DNA from: Streptococcus acidominimus
Lineage (GTDB): Bacteria; Bacillota; Bacilli; Lactobacillales; Streptococcaceae
Direction: 5' to 3'
Assembly: GCF_001921825.1 (NCBI RefSeq)
Contig: NZ_MSJL01000012.1
Span: 1 to 51,930 of the forward strand
DNA: 51,930 nucleotides
The position numbers and the translations under genes are program-made. This document shows, piece after piece, positions 34,331 through 43,891 of the stretch; positions within the stretch are counted from its first letter, which is position 1; each line of letters opens with the position of its first letter. The notes beneath the pieces were generated by a model. That model made no database searches and was not told the DNA's origin. It saw nothing but the letters and a program-made list of their open reading frames with translations.

Positions 34331-35866
34331 TTATATTTCATACTGTGTTATATCTACATAGTCCATATCTGACAGCGGTACATTTTTCCCAATTGCTTTG
34401 ACGCGTTCTTCGTCTTTGGCTGCTTTCATGACATGGATTTTTTCTTGAACCTGTGCCATTGTCACTTGATCCAGCTTGTAGAACTTCATCAAAATCAATG
34501 AAATGACAAGCATGGCTACTGGAATAAAGACTAGCAGGGCAATAATCGCACCTTTCAAACTTGGGGTTAGAGGTGTATCAGCGGTTGGGTATTCTTTTGC
34601 AAAGCCAATGCCTGCTAAGACAAATCCAACTACCATTGGGGCAAATGAAGAAGCAATCGAATCCGTCAAGGAGAAGATGGTTCCAATCATCCCAGACACA
34701 TAGCGACCGGAAACAGATGTTTCATAGTCGGAAATATCTGCCCCCATAGTCAAGACCAGACCAGCAGGTGCTGTCGCAAAGTAGCGCAAAGCATACAGGA
34801 CAACAAAGGCAATCGTGTAGAGGTTCCATTTGGCGAGGTCAAGGGATTTAATATCACCAAAGTAAAGCAAGGCTCCTAGCAATAACATCACTACAATCCC
34901 AATTTGTAAACAGGTCACATAGGCTCTACGCAAGCCCTTTGTCCGAGCAATGCTTGCTGCTGAAACGATAACCAGAATATTTGGAATGACCATCAGACCC
35001 GAAATCGCTCCTGAAAGGGCGTAATTTCCAAATAAAATCCCAAACAACATCACAATGACAACCGAATCACTAAGCAACTGCGTAACGAATTTGACAAGAG
35101 CCGCTGAGAGAGACAAGACTTGCAAGGGGCGGTTCCCCTTGATAATTTTCCAGTAGTCTTTAAGGGCTGTTTTTTGTGTTTTTTCCTCTCCCAGACCAAA
35201 GAATTTTTTATTATCTTTCTGCCAGATTCCGATAACCGCAAGAATTGCTAAGACTGCCGAGATCAAAATGACACCTAGCATCAATTCCGTGAAGAAACTT
35301 TCTGTAAAGCCACCATGTTTTGGAACTAGGAAGCTCGAAATGATAATCTGACTTCCGGAAAATAGTACAGCTGTCATAATCCCATCAACCACATTAAACA
35401 GCGGACGTTGTTTGGGATCATTTGTCAAGGCTGTTTGACCTGCCTTGGTTATGGTCTGCTGCAAGGAATAACCAATCTTATGGACAAGCAAGGCAGCGAC
35501 AAACAGGGGCATGGTTAACGCACTTCCAAAATGATGAATATTAAACAAGAAGACAAATGATAGGGCAGTAATCACATTTCCCAAAATCAAAATGGGACGA
35601 TACTTCCCGAATTTCGTATCGGTCTTATCAATTAAAACACCGATTGCAGGGTCAATAAAGCCATCAAATATCCGAATATAGCCCATCAACTGACTTACAA
35701 AAAGCACGGCTAGGCCAAGGACACCCGTTGAAAAATACGTTACAAAACTAAAGGCAACCAAATAAATATTGGTTGAGGTATTGTTCATAGCAAATAAAAT
35801 AATCTGCCACATTTTCGCACGGTTGTAGGTAACATCAGCTGTTCTTTGTTCAACTGTTTTATCCAT
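34331..35866 (-). CDS. GPH-family sugar/cation symporter, probable glucuronide transporter
   Basis: A 511-residue membrane protein with about 12 hydrophobic helices. The GPH signature 'DGFIDPAIGVLIDKTDTKFGKYRP' follows helix 2 and 'GADISDYETSVSGRY' is in the second half. GPH carriers bring in glycosides, pentosides or hexuronides with H+ or Na+. Within the glucuronate locus, uptake of glucuronides or glucuronate is the likely role. Its promoter carries the same palindrome as the kdgA promoter and a cre-like site. Confidence 0.9.
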   Translation of the reverse strand: MDKTVEQRTADVTYNRAKMWQIILFAMNNTSTNIYLVAFSFVTYFSTGVLGLAVLFVSQLMGYIRIFDGFIDPAIGVLIDKTDTKFGKYRPILILGNVITALSFVFLFNIHHFGSALTMPLFVAALLVHKIGYSLQQTITKAGQTALTNDPKQRPLFNVVDGIMTAVLFSGSQIIISSFLVPKHGGFTESFFTELMLGVILISAVLAILAVIGIWQKDNKKFFGLGEEKTQKTALKDYWKIIKGNRPLQVLSLSAALVKFVTQLLSDSVVIVMLFGILFGNYALSGAISGLMVIPNILVIVSAASIARTKGLRRAYVTCLQIGIVVMLLLGALLYFGDIKSLDLAKWNLYTIAFVVLYALRYFATAPAGLVLTMGADISDYETSVSGRYVSGMIGTIFSLTDSIASSFAPMVVGFVLAGIGFAKEYPTADTPLTPSLKGAIIALLVFIPVAMLVISLILMKFYKLDQVTMAQVQEKIHVMKAAKDEERVKAIGKNVPLSDMDYVDITQYEI

Positions 35867-35908
35867 GGGAAAATCTCCTGTTTTCTTTAATGATTCTACA
35901 ACATTTTT

Positions 35909-35961
35909 TGAAAGCGCTTTTGTTGTATCTTTATTGTATAATTCATCTGATGTTTTGTCAA
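35909..35961 (-). promoter_or_regulatory. transporter promoter with GntR operator and cre-like site
   Basis: TTGACA (35956-35961), 17 bp and TACAAT (35933-35938) enclose CATCTGATG (35944-35952), matching the kdgA promoter. About 11 bp downstream of the -10, TGAAAGCGCTTTTG (35909-35922) matches the catabolite-responsive element pattern except for one end. CcpA there could block transcription when glucose is present. Both control roles are inferred from the sites. Confidence 0.75.
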
Positions 35962-36013
35962 CGATTTTTCCGCTTTTTTCGCCAAAACTAGCATTTTTTT
36001 CAAAAAATAGGCT

Positions 36014-36030
36014 AAATTCATCTGATTATT
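36014..36030. promoter_or_regulatory. second, imperfect GntR-type operator
   Basis: AAATTCATCTGATTATT repeats the operator sequence with one changed half-site base (CATCTGATT at 36019-36027), 75 bp upstream of the main operator. A pair of sites could allow looping or cooperative binding. Confidence 0.5.
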
Positions 36031-36032
36031 AT

Positions 36033-36073
36033 AAAAAGGTAGGAGGACTTTACAATCCTCCCACCTTTTTTAT
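36033..36073. terminator. strong bidirectional terminator between divergent promoters
   Basis: A 15-bp stem (AAAAAGGTAGGAGGA / TCCTCCCACCTTTTT, one mismatch) with an 8-nt loop and T-runs on both strands. No recognisable gene on either strand feeds into it. It may insulate the divergent promoters or be left from a lost gene. Confidence 0.8.
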
Positions 36074-36147
36074 CTTAGAATCTTTGGTTTCAACACTTAA
36101 AGCTCCAACTATTCCATTATAACATAAATATTTTTTAAAAAATAGAC

Positions 36148-36175
36148 TTGTATTAAAATATATTTATGGTATATT
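36148..36175 (+). promoter_or_regulatory. promoter of the plus-strand bacteriocin-like operon
   Basis: TTGTAT (36148-36153), 16 bp and TATATT (36170-36175) with a TGG extension before the -10. It lies about 90 bp before the start codon in a very AT-rich stretch. Confidence 0.6.
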
Positions 36176-36263
36176 GGAGATGTTAAAACTAAGATTATGT
36201 TAGAAAGGAGGTTATTTGTTGGGTTGTAGCTTTGGGAGTCGATTAAAAATAAAGAAGGAAAGA

Positions 36264-36752
36264 ATGATGAAAAATTTGAAAATGAAATGTTTTACAATTT
36301 TAGTTGCGGTAATAACTATTTTTCCGATGATTTCTTCTAGCGCTATGGCTGTATATGCTAACGAGGTTGTTCATCAAGATGTTGTTACTTCGGAAACATA
36401 TGTTTCTTCATTTGAACCTCATTTTGGTCTTTCTGAAGAAATACTAAGAAGGGCACGTAATAATGAACTTTCTGATGATGAACAAGCTTTATTGCTCAAT
36501 AATATGATAGCACCTGTCGGTGAAGATAGAAGTATTTCGATAAGTGCAGTAATTGGAATAGCCATTGGAGCAATTACTTTAGGTAAGGCTAATTATGAGT
36601 TAGGAAGATATGTTGCGCGTCAATGTGAAATAAGATTAGGTATGACAAAAGCAGTTTATTTGGGAATGGCTCCTATGCTTAGAGGACAATTAGCTAGAAC
36701 AATTAGTCCTTTAGGTGCACTAGGTTTTGATGATTATTTTATGGGCGTGTAG
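36264..36752 (+). CDS. secreted bacteriocin-like precursor (candidate)
   Basis: About 162 residues, one of only two plus-strand genes I support. Adjacent ATGs at 36264 and 36267 follow GAAGGAAAG. A TTG at 36216 with GGAGG would add 16 residues before the signal peptide and is less likely. Residues 1-34 are a Sec signal peptide (CFTILVAVITIFPMISSSAMAVYA). An acidic helical middle (EEILRRARNNELSDDEQALLLNNM) precedes a glycine-rich amphipathic C-terminal region (SISAVIGIAIGAITLGKANYELGRYVA...). A signal peptide, pro-region and Gly-rich helical tail recalls Sec-exported bacteriocins such as closticin 574-type precursors. No homologue is recognised; another secreted protein remains possible. Confidence 0.6.
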   Translation: MMKNLKMKCFTILVAVITIFPMISSSAMAVYANEVVHQDVVTSETYVSSFEPHFGLSEEILRRARNNELSDDEQALLLNNMIAPVGEDRSISISAVIGIAIGAITLGKANYELGRYVARQCEIRLGMTKAVYLGMAPMLRGQLARTISPLGALGFDDYFMGV

Positions 36753-36754
36753 CT

Positions 36755-36919
36755 ATGAAACATTCTTTTTTTGATATTTTATCCTTGGTAGGAATTCTCA
36801 TTGAATTACTTGCAGCATATTATGTATTAAAAGGAGATTTACTATTTGGAGGTCTTTTATTAAGTACCGGTTTGCTGCTTTGTGACTATGCAGATAAAAT
36901 AAATAAAAAGCATCGATAA
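36755..36919 (+). CDS. 54-residue two-helix membrane protein, candidate immunity protein
   Basis: MKHSFFDILSLVG... has two hydrophobic helices (about 6-24 and 28-43) and a positively charged tail KINKKHR. The ATG is 2 bp after the TAG of the bacteriocin-like gene, so it is translationally coupled. Small two-helix membrane proteins downstream of bacteriocin genes are commonly immunity proteins; here the role is inferred from position and shape only. A short hairpin (36907-36929) overlaps its stop codon. Confidence 0.6.
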   Translation: MKHSFFDILSLVGILIELLAAYYVLKGDLLFGGLLLSTGLLLCDYADKINKKHR

Positions 36920-37004
36920 AAGATGCTTTCAAATTGAGTAAAGATTAATTTCTAGCCTTTCTCACACCACTGCATATACCATTAGATACTAATCTAAGCA
37001 ATTG

Positions 37005-37036
37005 ACCAGCCCTTGCTTTGCAAGGGCTGGTTTTAT
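37005..37036 (+). terminator. terminator of the bacteriocin-like operon
   Basis: A 12-bp perfect stem (ACCAGCCCTTGC / GCAAGGGCTGGT) with a 3-nt loop followed by TTTTAT, oriented to end plus-strand transcripts. It closes the two-gene operon. Confidence 0.9.
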
Positions 37037-37442
37037 AGTCATACGGCTACCTTTAGGTACAAATCTTCCTAGCTCTAAAGGTATGGGATACCTTTAGAGA
37101 CGGGAAATAGAAGTTTGCGAAGCAAACTCCCCTCTAGGTTCTGCGTCAAAACTCCTAGTTTGCCGTAGCTGTTGTGGACTATGTCCACTTACGGATATGG
37201 TAATAACAGTCAGGGAAGTGACTGTTATTACATAAAGGGGGTATGCTTTGCTCGCTTCAACAGTCTGGGGATAGACTGTTGAAGGTGGGAGATAAAACGA
37301 GTGTCCTCGTGTCAAACACTCTCGTAACTTGGAATTGAACTCGGACTAAAAGCTCGGAAAAAAGAGACACAGATGTTCTAGCTTTAGCTAGTTACAGATG
37401 TGGCTACCTTTAGGTATAAATACTCCTATTTTCACTGTGTGC

Positions 37443-37774
37443 TTTTAACGTCCTCGTATCTTAACTGAACACGCCCTAAACTCTGTGCGAAAAAGAGACA
37501 TAACTGTTTCAGCTTTAGCTGATTACAGGTATGGCTACCTTTAGGTATAAATCTTCCTAGCTCTAAAGGTATAGGATACCTTTAGAGGCGGGAAATAGAA
37601 GTTTGTGAAGCAAACTATCTAGTGTCTGCGTCAGATTTCCTAGTTTGCCGTAGCTGTTGCAGGCTATGCCTGCTTTACAGGTACAGTAATAACAGTCAGG
37701 GAAGTGACTGTTATTACATAAAGGAGTGCGCTTTGAGTTTTTTACGGGCTTTGTATCTTATGTAACTGAACTCG
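37443..37774. repeat. 332-bp exact direct repeat, copy 1
   Basis: Base-for-base identical to 37852-38183 in my comparison, with a 409-bp offset. The 77-bp spacer between them includes its own hairpin (AGAAG/CTTCT, 37808-37822). Confidence 0.93.
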
Positions 37775-37851
37775 GACTAAAAGCTCGGAAAATAGATAAA
37801 CATTCCTAGAAGCTACACTTCTTCGTCATGTTTCCTAATTTTCTGTCGCTT

Positions 37852-38183
37852 TTTTAACGTCCTCGTATCTTAACTGAACACGCCCTAAACTCTGTGCGAA
37901 AAAGAGACATAACTGTTTCAGCTTTAGCTGATTACAGGTATGGCTACCTTTAGGTATAAATCTTCCTAGCTCTAAAGGTATAGGATACCTTTAGAGGCGG
38001 GAAATAGAAGTTTGTGAAGCAAACTATCTAGTGTCTGCGTCAGATTTCCTAGTTTGCCGTAGCTGTTGCAGGCTATGCCTGCTTTACAGGTACAGTAATA
38101 ACAGTCAGGGAAGTGACTGTTATTACATAAAGGAGTGCGCTTTGAGTTTTTTACGGGCTTTGTATCTTATGTAACTGAACTCG
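37852..38183. repeat. 332-bp exact direct repeat, copy 2
   Basis: Second copy of the segment at 37443-37774. Identity over 332 bp of non-coding sequence implies recent duplication, gene conversion, or an assembly artefact. Confidence 0.93.
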
Positions 38184-38263
38184 AGCTACGAGCTGTGCAA
38201 AAAAGATAGTTTTTCCTAGAACTTGAAGTTCTGCGTCAAAACTCCTATTTTTGCTTTGCTCGC

Positions 38264-39097
38264 TTAACGCTCTCGTATCTTAATTTTCCCACTGTAATAG
38301 TCGATCGTTATGCCTTGTTGTACGTTGGGGACAAAGACGTTGAACTCAAGACTGCCATCTGCTGCCTTGGCTTCCAAGTGACTGCCGACAGGCACCAAGT
38401 CTTCTGCGGATTGATAAATCAGGGTCACACGATACCGCACTCGTTTGTTTTGATCGAGGGCTCTACGCACCTGAGTTTCAAAATAGTTCTGCCCTGTTGC
38501 ATCGTGGCGATTGGATTGATTAGACCAAGCAGTCTGAACAGCTATATTTTTAGGATTGCTGGTAGAGGCATCATAGCCTTTCAGCCCACCGACCAAGGAA
38601 TAGGCTAGCAGGTGCCCTCTGTCAACAGCGTGATTGTACTCACCTTCTAAATTTGTGAGCTGATGCCAGCCCGCAGGCTTCCAGCTAGTGGTCCCATTTC
38701 CGGTCTCTTCACGCTTTTGATACTGACGGGTTGCCTTGCTTAATAGGGCATTCCCCACTGTTGGAACTATTTTACCCTGTGCAGTCTTGGTCTTATTCTC
38801 CGCATAGGGCTTGCTTGCCACAGAAGCATCAAGTTTGGTTCGATTCCCATTGACGATAAAGGCACCCGCTCCATTATAGACGACATCTGTACCTAGCTGT
38901 TTTCTTACCGTATCGGTCAAAACAGAACTAGCCAACTCCTCTGGAGGCACGTGGGCATTACTTCCCGTCCTTGTGACCTGCTCATGTGCGACTTGAGTTG
39001 GATTCTCTGTTAGAAAATAGCCTCCTACGATCAGTGAAAGGGTAAGCAGAAAACTGACCAGACTAATACTCTGCTTTTTTCTTTTTTTCTTTGCCAT
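38264..39097 (-). CDS. endA: membrane-anchored DNA-entry nuclease
   Basis: A 277-residue nuclease with an N-terminal basic segment and one membrane helix (SLVSFLLTLSLIVGGYFL), the rest outside the membrane. The beta-beta-alpha-Me motif DRGH (159-162, His162 general base) and the metal Asn region 'TAWSNQSN' are present. In streptococci EndA degrades one strand of DNA during transformation and degrades neutrophil extracellular traps. It is downstream of murA and epuA, as in pneumococcus. The last codons (KIRER, stop) coincide with the edge sequence of the adjoining repeat, so the C terminus may be repeat-derived. Confidence 0.93.
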   Translation of the reverse strand: MAKKKRKKQSISLVSFLLTLSLIVGGYFLTENPTQVAHEQVTRTGSNAHVPPEELASSVLTDTVRKQLGTDVVYNGAGAFIVNGNRTKLDASVASKPYAENKTKTAQGKIVPTVGNALLSKATRQYQKREETGNGTTSWKPAGWHQLTNLEGEYNHAVDRGHLLAYSLVGGLKGYDASTSNPKNIAVQTAWSNQSNRHDATGQNYFETQVRRALDQNKRVRYRVTLIYQSAEDLVPVGSHLEAKAADGSLEFNVFVPNVQQGITIDYYSGKIKIRER

Positions 39098-39276
39098 AAT
39101 TCTCCTATTGAGATTCGAGTAAAGAGGCTAGAACAAATATCCTCGCCTCTCAATGTTTTTGGATCGTTTAGGTTGAGTGGATTCTCATCAGCTGATGTCA
39201 GCAGCTTTTGCCTTTTAAACTCTGCCTTCAACAGCCCGATAGAAGCAAGAACTCTTCCCAATCTTCTCGCTCGCTC

Positions 39277-39471
39277 CTACTTTCCTGTAAACTTTCCGAT
39301 CAATTCCTGCCATTTTTCGGCAGATAAAATAGCCCAGATATTGTCCCCGTCGCCAATCACGCCATAACCAACCATCAGGCCAATCGCAAACATGATGAGC
39401 GCTAAAAGAACAATAAGGAGGATCAACAATAATTGGTTGCTGATAAAGCGTAGACTTTCTTTCTGATCCAT
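39277..39471 (-). CDS. epuA: EpuA-family small membrane protein
   Basis: A 64-residue single-pass protein with a short cytoplasmic N terminus, one strong helix (LLLILLIVLLALIMFAIGLMVGYGVIG) and an amphipathic tail (IWAILSAEKWQELIGKFTG). This is the EpuA family, often labelled 'DNA-directed RNA polymerase subunit beta' in error-prone annotation. It is linked to endA in pneumococcus. Its ATG overlaps the murA stop by one base (TAATG). Confidence 0.88.
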   Translation of the reverse strand: MDQKESLRFISNQLLLILLIVLLALIMFAIGLMVGYGVIGDGDNIWAILSAEKWQELIGKFTGK

Positions 39472-40751
39472 TAGTCTTCTCCCTCTCCCTCGATACGTTC
39501 GATATCTGCCCCTAGAGCCGCTAGCTTTTCATGGAAATGATAGTAGCCACGATCAAGATGTGTCAGTTTCCCAACCGTTGTAACACCTTCTGCGACTAAT
39601 CCTGTCAGAATCAAGGCTGCACTGGCTCTCAAGTCTGTGGACATGACTTCTGCTCCCTGAAGTGGATTTCCCCCTGTAATAATAGCTGTATCACGCAGAA
39701 TATCAGAGTGCAAATCCATGCGGCGCAATTCTTCCAAATGTTGGAAGCGATTTTCAAACACAGTCTCAATCATGGTTGACTCACCCTTAGCCACCGCCAT
39801 GAGGGCTGTAAATTGAGCCTGCATATCCGTCGGAAACCCTGGATGGGGTAGGGTTTTAACTGTCACCGGCTTCAATCTTTCAACGGATGAACGGATACGA
39901 ATACCTGCTTCTTCCTCGCTCACCTCGACACCCATTTCCTGCATTTTAGAAATCAAGGGACGATTGTGCTCCCAAATGGCATCCTTGATCAGGACATTCC
40001 CACCCGTCATGGCAGCTGCCACCATAAAGGTTCCTGCCTCAATACGGTCTTGAACGACTTGGTGATCAGCACCATGTAGTACCGAAACACCTTTAATCGT
40101 AATCGTCTCCGTACCTGCCCCCTTCACTCTTGCTCCCATTTTGTTTAGGAAAATAGCCAAATCAACAATTTCTGGTTCACGCGCCGCATTTTCAATCACG
40201 GTCGTCCCCTCAGCCAGAGTTGCTGCCATCATCAAGTTCTGCGTTGCCCCTACACTTGGAAAATCCATATAGAGATGAGCCCCTTGCAAACGTTCTGCAC
40301 GCGCTTCAATATAACCAGCCCGCTGATGAATACTGGCACCCATGGCTTCCAGACCTTTTAAATGTAAGTCAATCGGCCGACTACCAATGGTACAGCCACC
40401 GGGCATAGATACCTTGGCGTAGCCATTGCGCGCCAAAATAGGACCCAAAACTACGATAGAAGCCCGCATTTGATTGACATACTTATAGGGCGCTTCGCTG
40501 CCAAGATCCCCTCTGGCATCAACGATAATCTCATTTTCCTCTTGGTGAAAGGCAACGCTAGCACCTAAACCACTCACCACATGATTCATGGTAAAAACAT
40601 CTGATAAGATGGGGACATTCGATAGTCGTGACTGCCCCTCACTGGCTAGAATAGTAGCCGCTAGCAAGGGCAATACTGCATTCTTAGCCCCTTCAATAAC
40701 CACTTGACCTTCCAGACGCATCTTTCCACCTCTAACAATAATTTTATCCAT
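39471..40751 (-). CDS. murA: UDP-N-acetylglucosamine 1-carboxyvinyltransferase
   Basis: A 426-residue EPSP-synthase-fold enzyme that starts peptidoglycan precursor synthesis by adding enolpyruvate to UDP-GlcNAc. GAKNAVLP (Lys22, Asn23) and the fosfomycin-sensitive active Cys120 in [16 protein letters not shown] are visible. '[10 protein letters not shown]' in the C-terminal half completes the signature. Streptococci usually have two MurA paralogues; this is the copy beside the atp operon. The spacer to the DUF1146 gene (40752-40942) contains a short repeat relic. Confidence 0.95.
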   Translation of the reverse strand: MDKIIVRGGKMRLEGQVVIEGAKNAVLPLLAATILASEGQSRLSNVPILSDVFTMNHVVSGLGASVAFHQEENEIIVDARGDLGSEAPYKYVNQMRASIVVLGPILARNGYAKVSMPGGCTIGSRPIDLHLKGLEAMGASIHQRAGYIEARAERLQGAHLYMDFPSVGATQNLMMAATLAEGTTVIENAAREPEIVDLAIFLNKMGARVKGAGTETITIKGVSVLHGADHQVVQDRIEAGTFMVAAAMTGGNVLIKDAIWEHNRPLISKMQEMGVEVSEEEAGIRIRSSVERLKPVTVKTLPHPGFPTDMQAQFTALMAVAKGESTMIETVFENRFQHLEELRRMDLHSDILRDTAIITGGNPLQGAEVMSTDLRASAALILTGLVAEGVTTVGKLTHLDRGYYHFHEKLAALGADIERIEGEGED

Positions 40752-40942
40752 TGATCGTTCCTTTAATTCTATTTTCTAATCGACTGTCTTTTCGCAACAA
40801 GTCTAAATACATGTATAAGACTCTTGAAAGCCAAAATGATCCTGTGCGAGGAAATTAGCTACGCTAATCCCATTTCCCATCTTCCACTATCTCCATATAG
40901 TTGACGAGCGTCCATTTTTGATTTTCTCTGAGTATAATAGTC

Positions 40943-41173
40943 CTAGCGAAAGACTTCCGCTATGTTTCGGCCGATGGATAAAAGATCCAAAAAGAAAGCC
41001 GATACCAAGTAGCCCAAGGCAATCGCTAAAAATATCATAAAGAGTTGAATATTTCGCTGTTGCTCCGCCGTCCCTTTTAACCATTTCGACCAGTCTACTA
41101 CTGACAGTAGCAGATGATGAGCTAGGTAAATAAACAAGAGATGGCTACAAATCGTTACTAATGATAAAACCAT
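40943..41173 (-). CDS. DUF1146 (YwzB-type) small membrane protein
   Basis: A 76-residue protein with two hydrophobic helices separated by a charged loop (VDWSKWLKGTAEQQRN), matching DUF1146/YwzB, found next to atpC and murA in many Firmicutes. Function unknown. The ATG follows an extended -10 by only 6 nt and no Shine-Dalgarno precedes it, so the message is predicted to be leaderless. Confidence 0.85.
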   Translation of the reverse strand: MVLSLVTICSHLLFIYLAHHLLLSVVDWSKWLKGTAEQQRNIQLFMIFLAIALGYLVSAFFLDLLSIGRNIAEVFR

Positions 41174-41179
41174 GTTTCT

Positions 41180-41188
41180 ATTATACCA
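41180..41188 (-). promoter_or_regulatory. extended -10 promoter placed for a leaderless mRNA
   Basis: TGGTATAAT is a perfect extended -10 (TATAAT at 41180-41185); no good -35 is present, which extended -10 promoters tolerate. The start site would fall on the ATG of the DUF1146 gene. Confidence 0.7.
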
Positions 41189-41225
41189 AAAATTTCAAAA
41201 AAAATACCGTAGTTCGACAACGAGG

Positions 41226-41249
41226 AAAAAGAGGCTATTTCCTAACCTC
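41226..41249 (-). terminator. terminator of the atp operon
   Basis: GAGGTTA / TAGCCTC (one G-T pair) with loop GGAAA, followed by TTTTT on the minus strand, 80 bp after the atpC stop. Confidence 0.75.
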
Positions 41250-41327
41250 TCTTCTCTTTCTACTCTCCAAAAACCAACTGTTTGCTTTTGATGTGTGTAG
41301 GGATGATGTTGACTAGTCAGTCTACTC

Positions 41328-41744
41328 TTACTTATTCCCGACACGGATTCGGTTAATCGCGCGTTGCAAGGCAATGGCTGCCCGTTTTTCCATGTCAATA
41401 TTATGGGCATTTTGGGCTTCTTCCAGAGCTTTTTCCGCACGGAGTTTCGCTCGTTCCGCACGACTGACATCAATATCACGCGCCCGTTCTGCTGAATCCG
41501 AAACAATGGTAATCAGGTCTTTAGAAACTTCGATAATCCCACCATTGACTGCAATCCAGTCTACATGGTTTTCATCATCAATCCGGCGCACCTTGATTTC
41601 ATCAATCGCCAGAACAGCAATCAGCTCAACGTGTCCCGGATAGATTCCTAGCTCACCTTCTGTTGTCCGAACCAGTACGAAAGCCGCATGGTGATCATAA
41701 CGAATACCATCTGGCGTTACAATTTGGACTGTCATTTGTGCCAT
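41328..41744 (-). CDS. atpC: F1 ATP synthase epsilon subunit
   Basis: A 138-residue protein with an N-terminal beta-sandwich ([38 protein letters not shown]) and a C-terminal helical hairpin rich in Arg/Ala/Glu. It links the rotor to catalysis and can inhibit ATP hydrolysis. Last gene of the operon, 9 bp after atpD. Confidence 0.95.
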   Translation of the reverse strand: MAQMTVQIVTPDGIRYDHHAAFVLVRTTEGELGIYPGHVELIAVLAIDEIKVRRIDDENHVDWIAVNGGIIEVSKDLITIVSDSAERARDIDVSRAERAKLRAEKALEEAQNAHNIDMEKRAAIALQRAINRIRVGNK

Positions 41745-41753
41745 AAAACACCT

Positions 41754-43891
<2,138 letters not shown>

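Larger units (their letters stand above)
37039..38263. repeat. mosaic intergenic repeat block R4
   Basis: No gene. It holds one diverged and two identical copies of a long hairpin array. Each copy has 'ggctacctttaggta', CTCTAAAGGTAT/ATACCTTTAGAG, GTTTG/CAAAC, a variable 6-bp hairpin around 'tat', and GTAATAACAGTCA/TGACTGTTATTAC. An additional CTTCAACAGTCT/AGACTGTTGAAG hairpin is at 37255-37284. The block abuts, and may supply, the 3' end of endA. Confidence 0.9.

Noticed and set aside
37094..37315. Open frame of 73 codons in repeat block R4
   Set aside because: It consists of hairpin repeat modules, has no ribosome-binding site and no protein-like composition.
39031..39261. 76-codon minus-strand frame upstream of endA
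   Set aside because: It overlaps the endA start in another frame, has no ribosome-binding site and no recognisable protein features.
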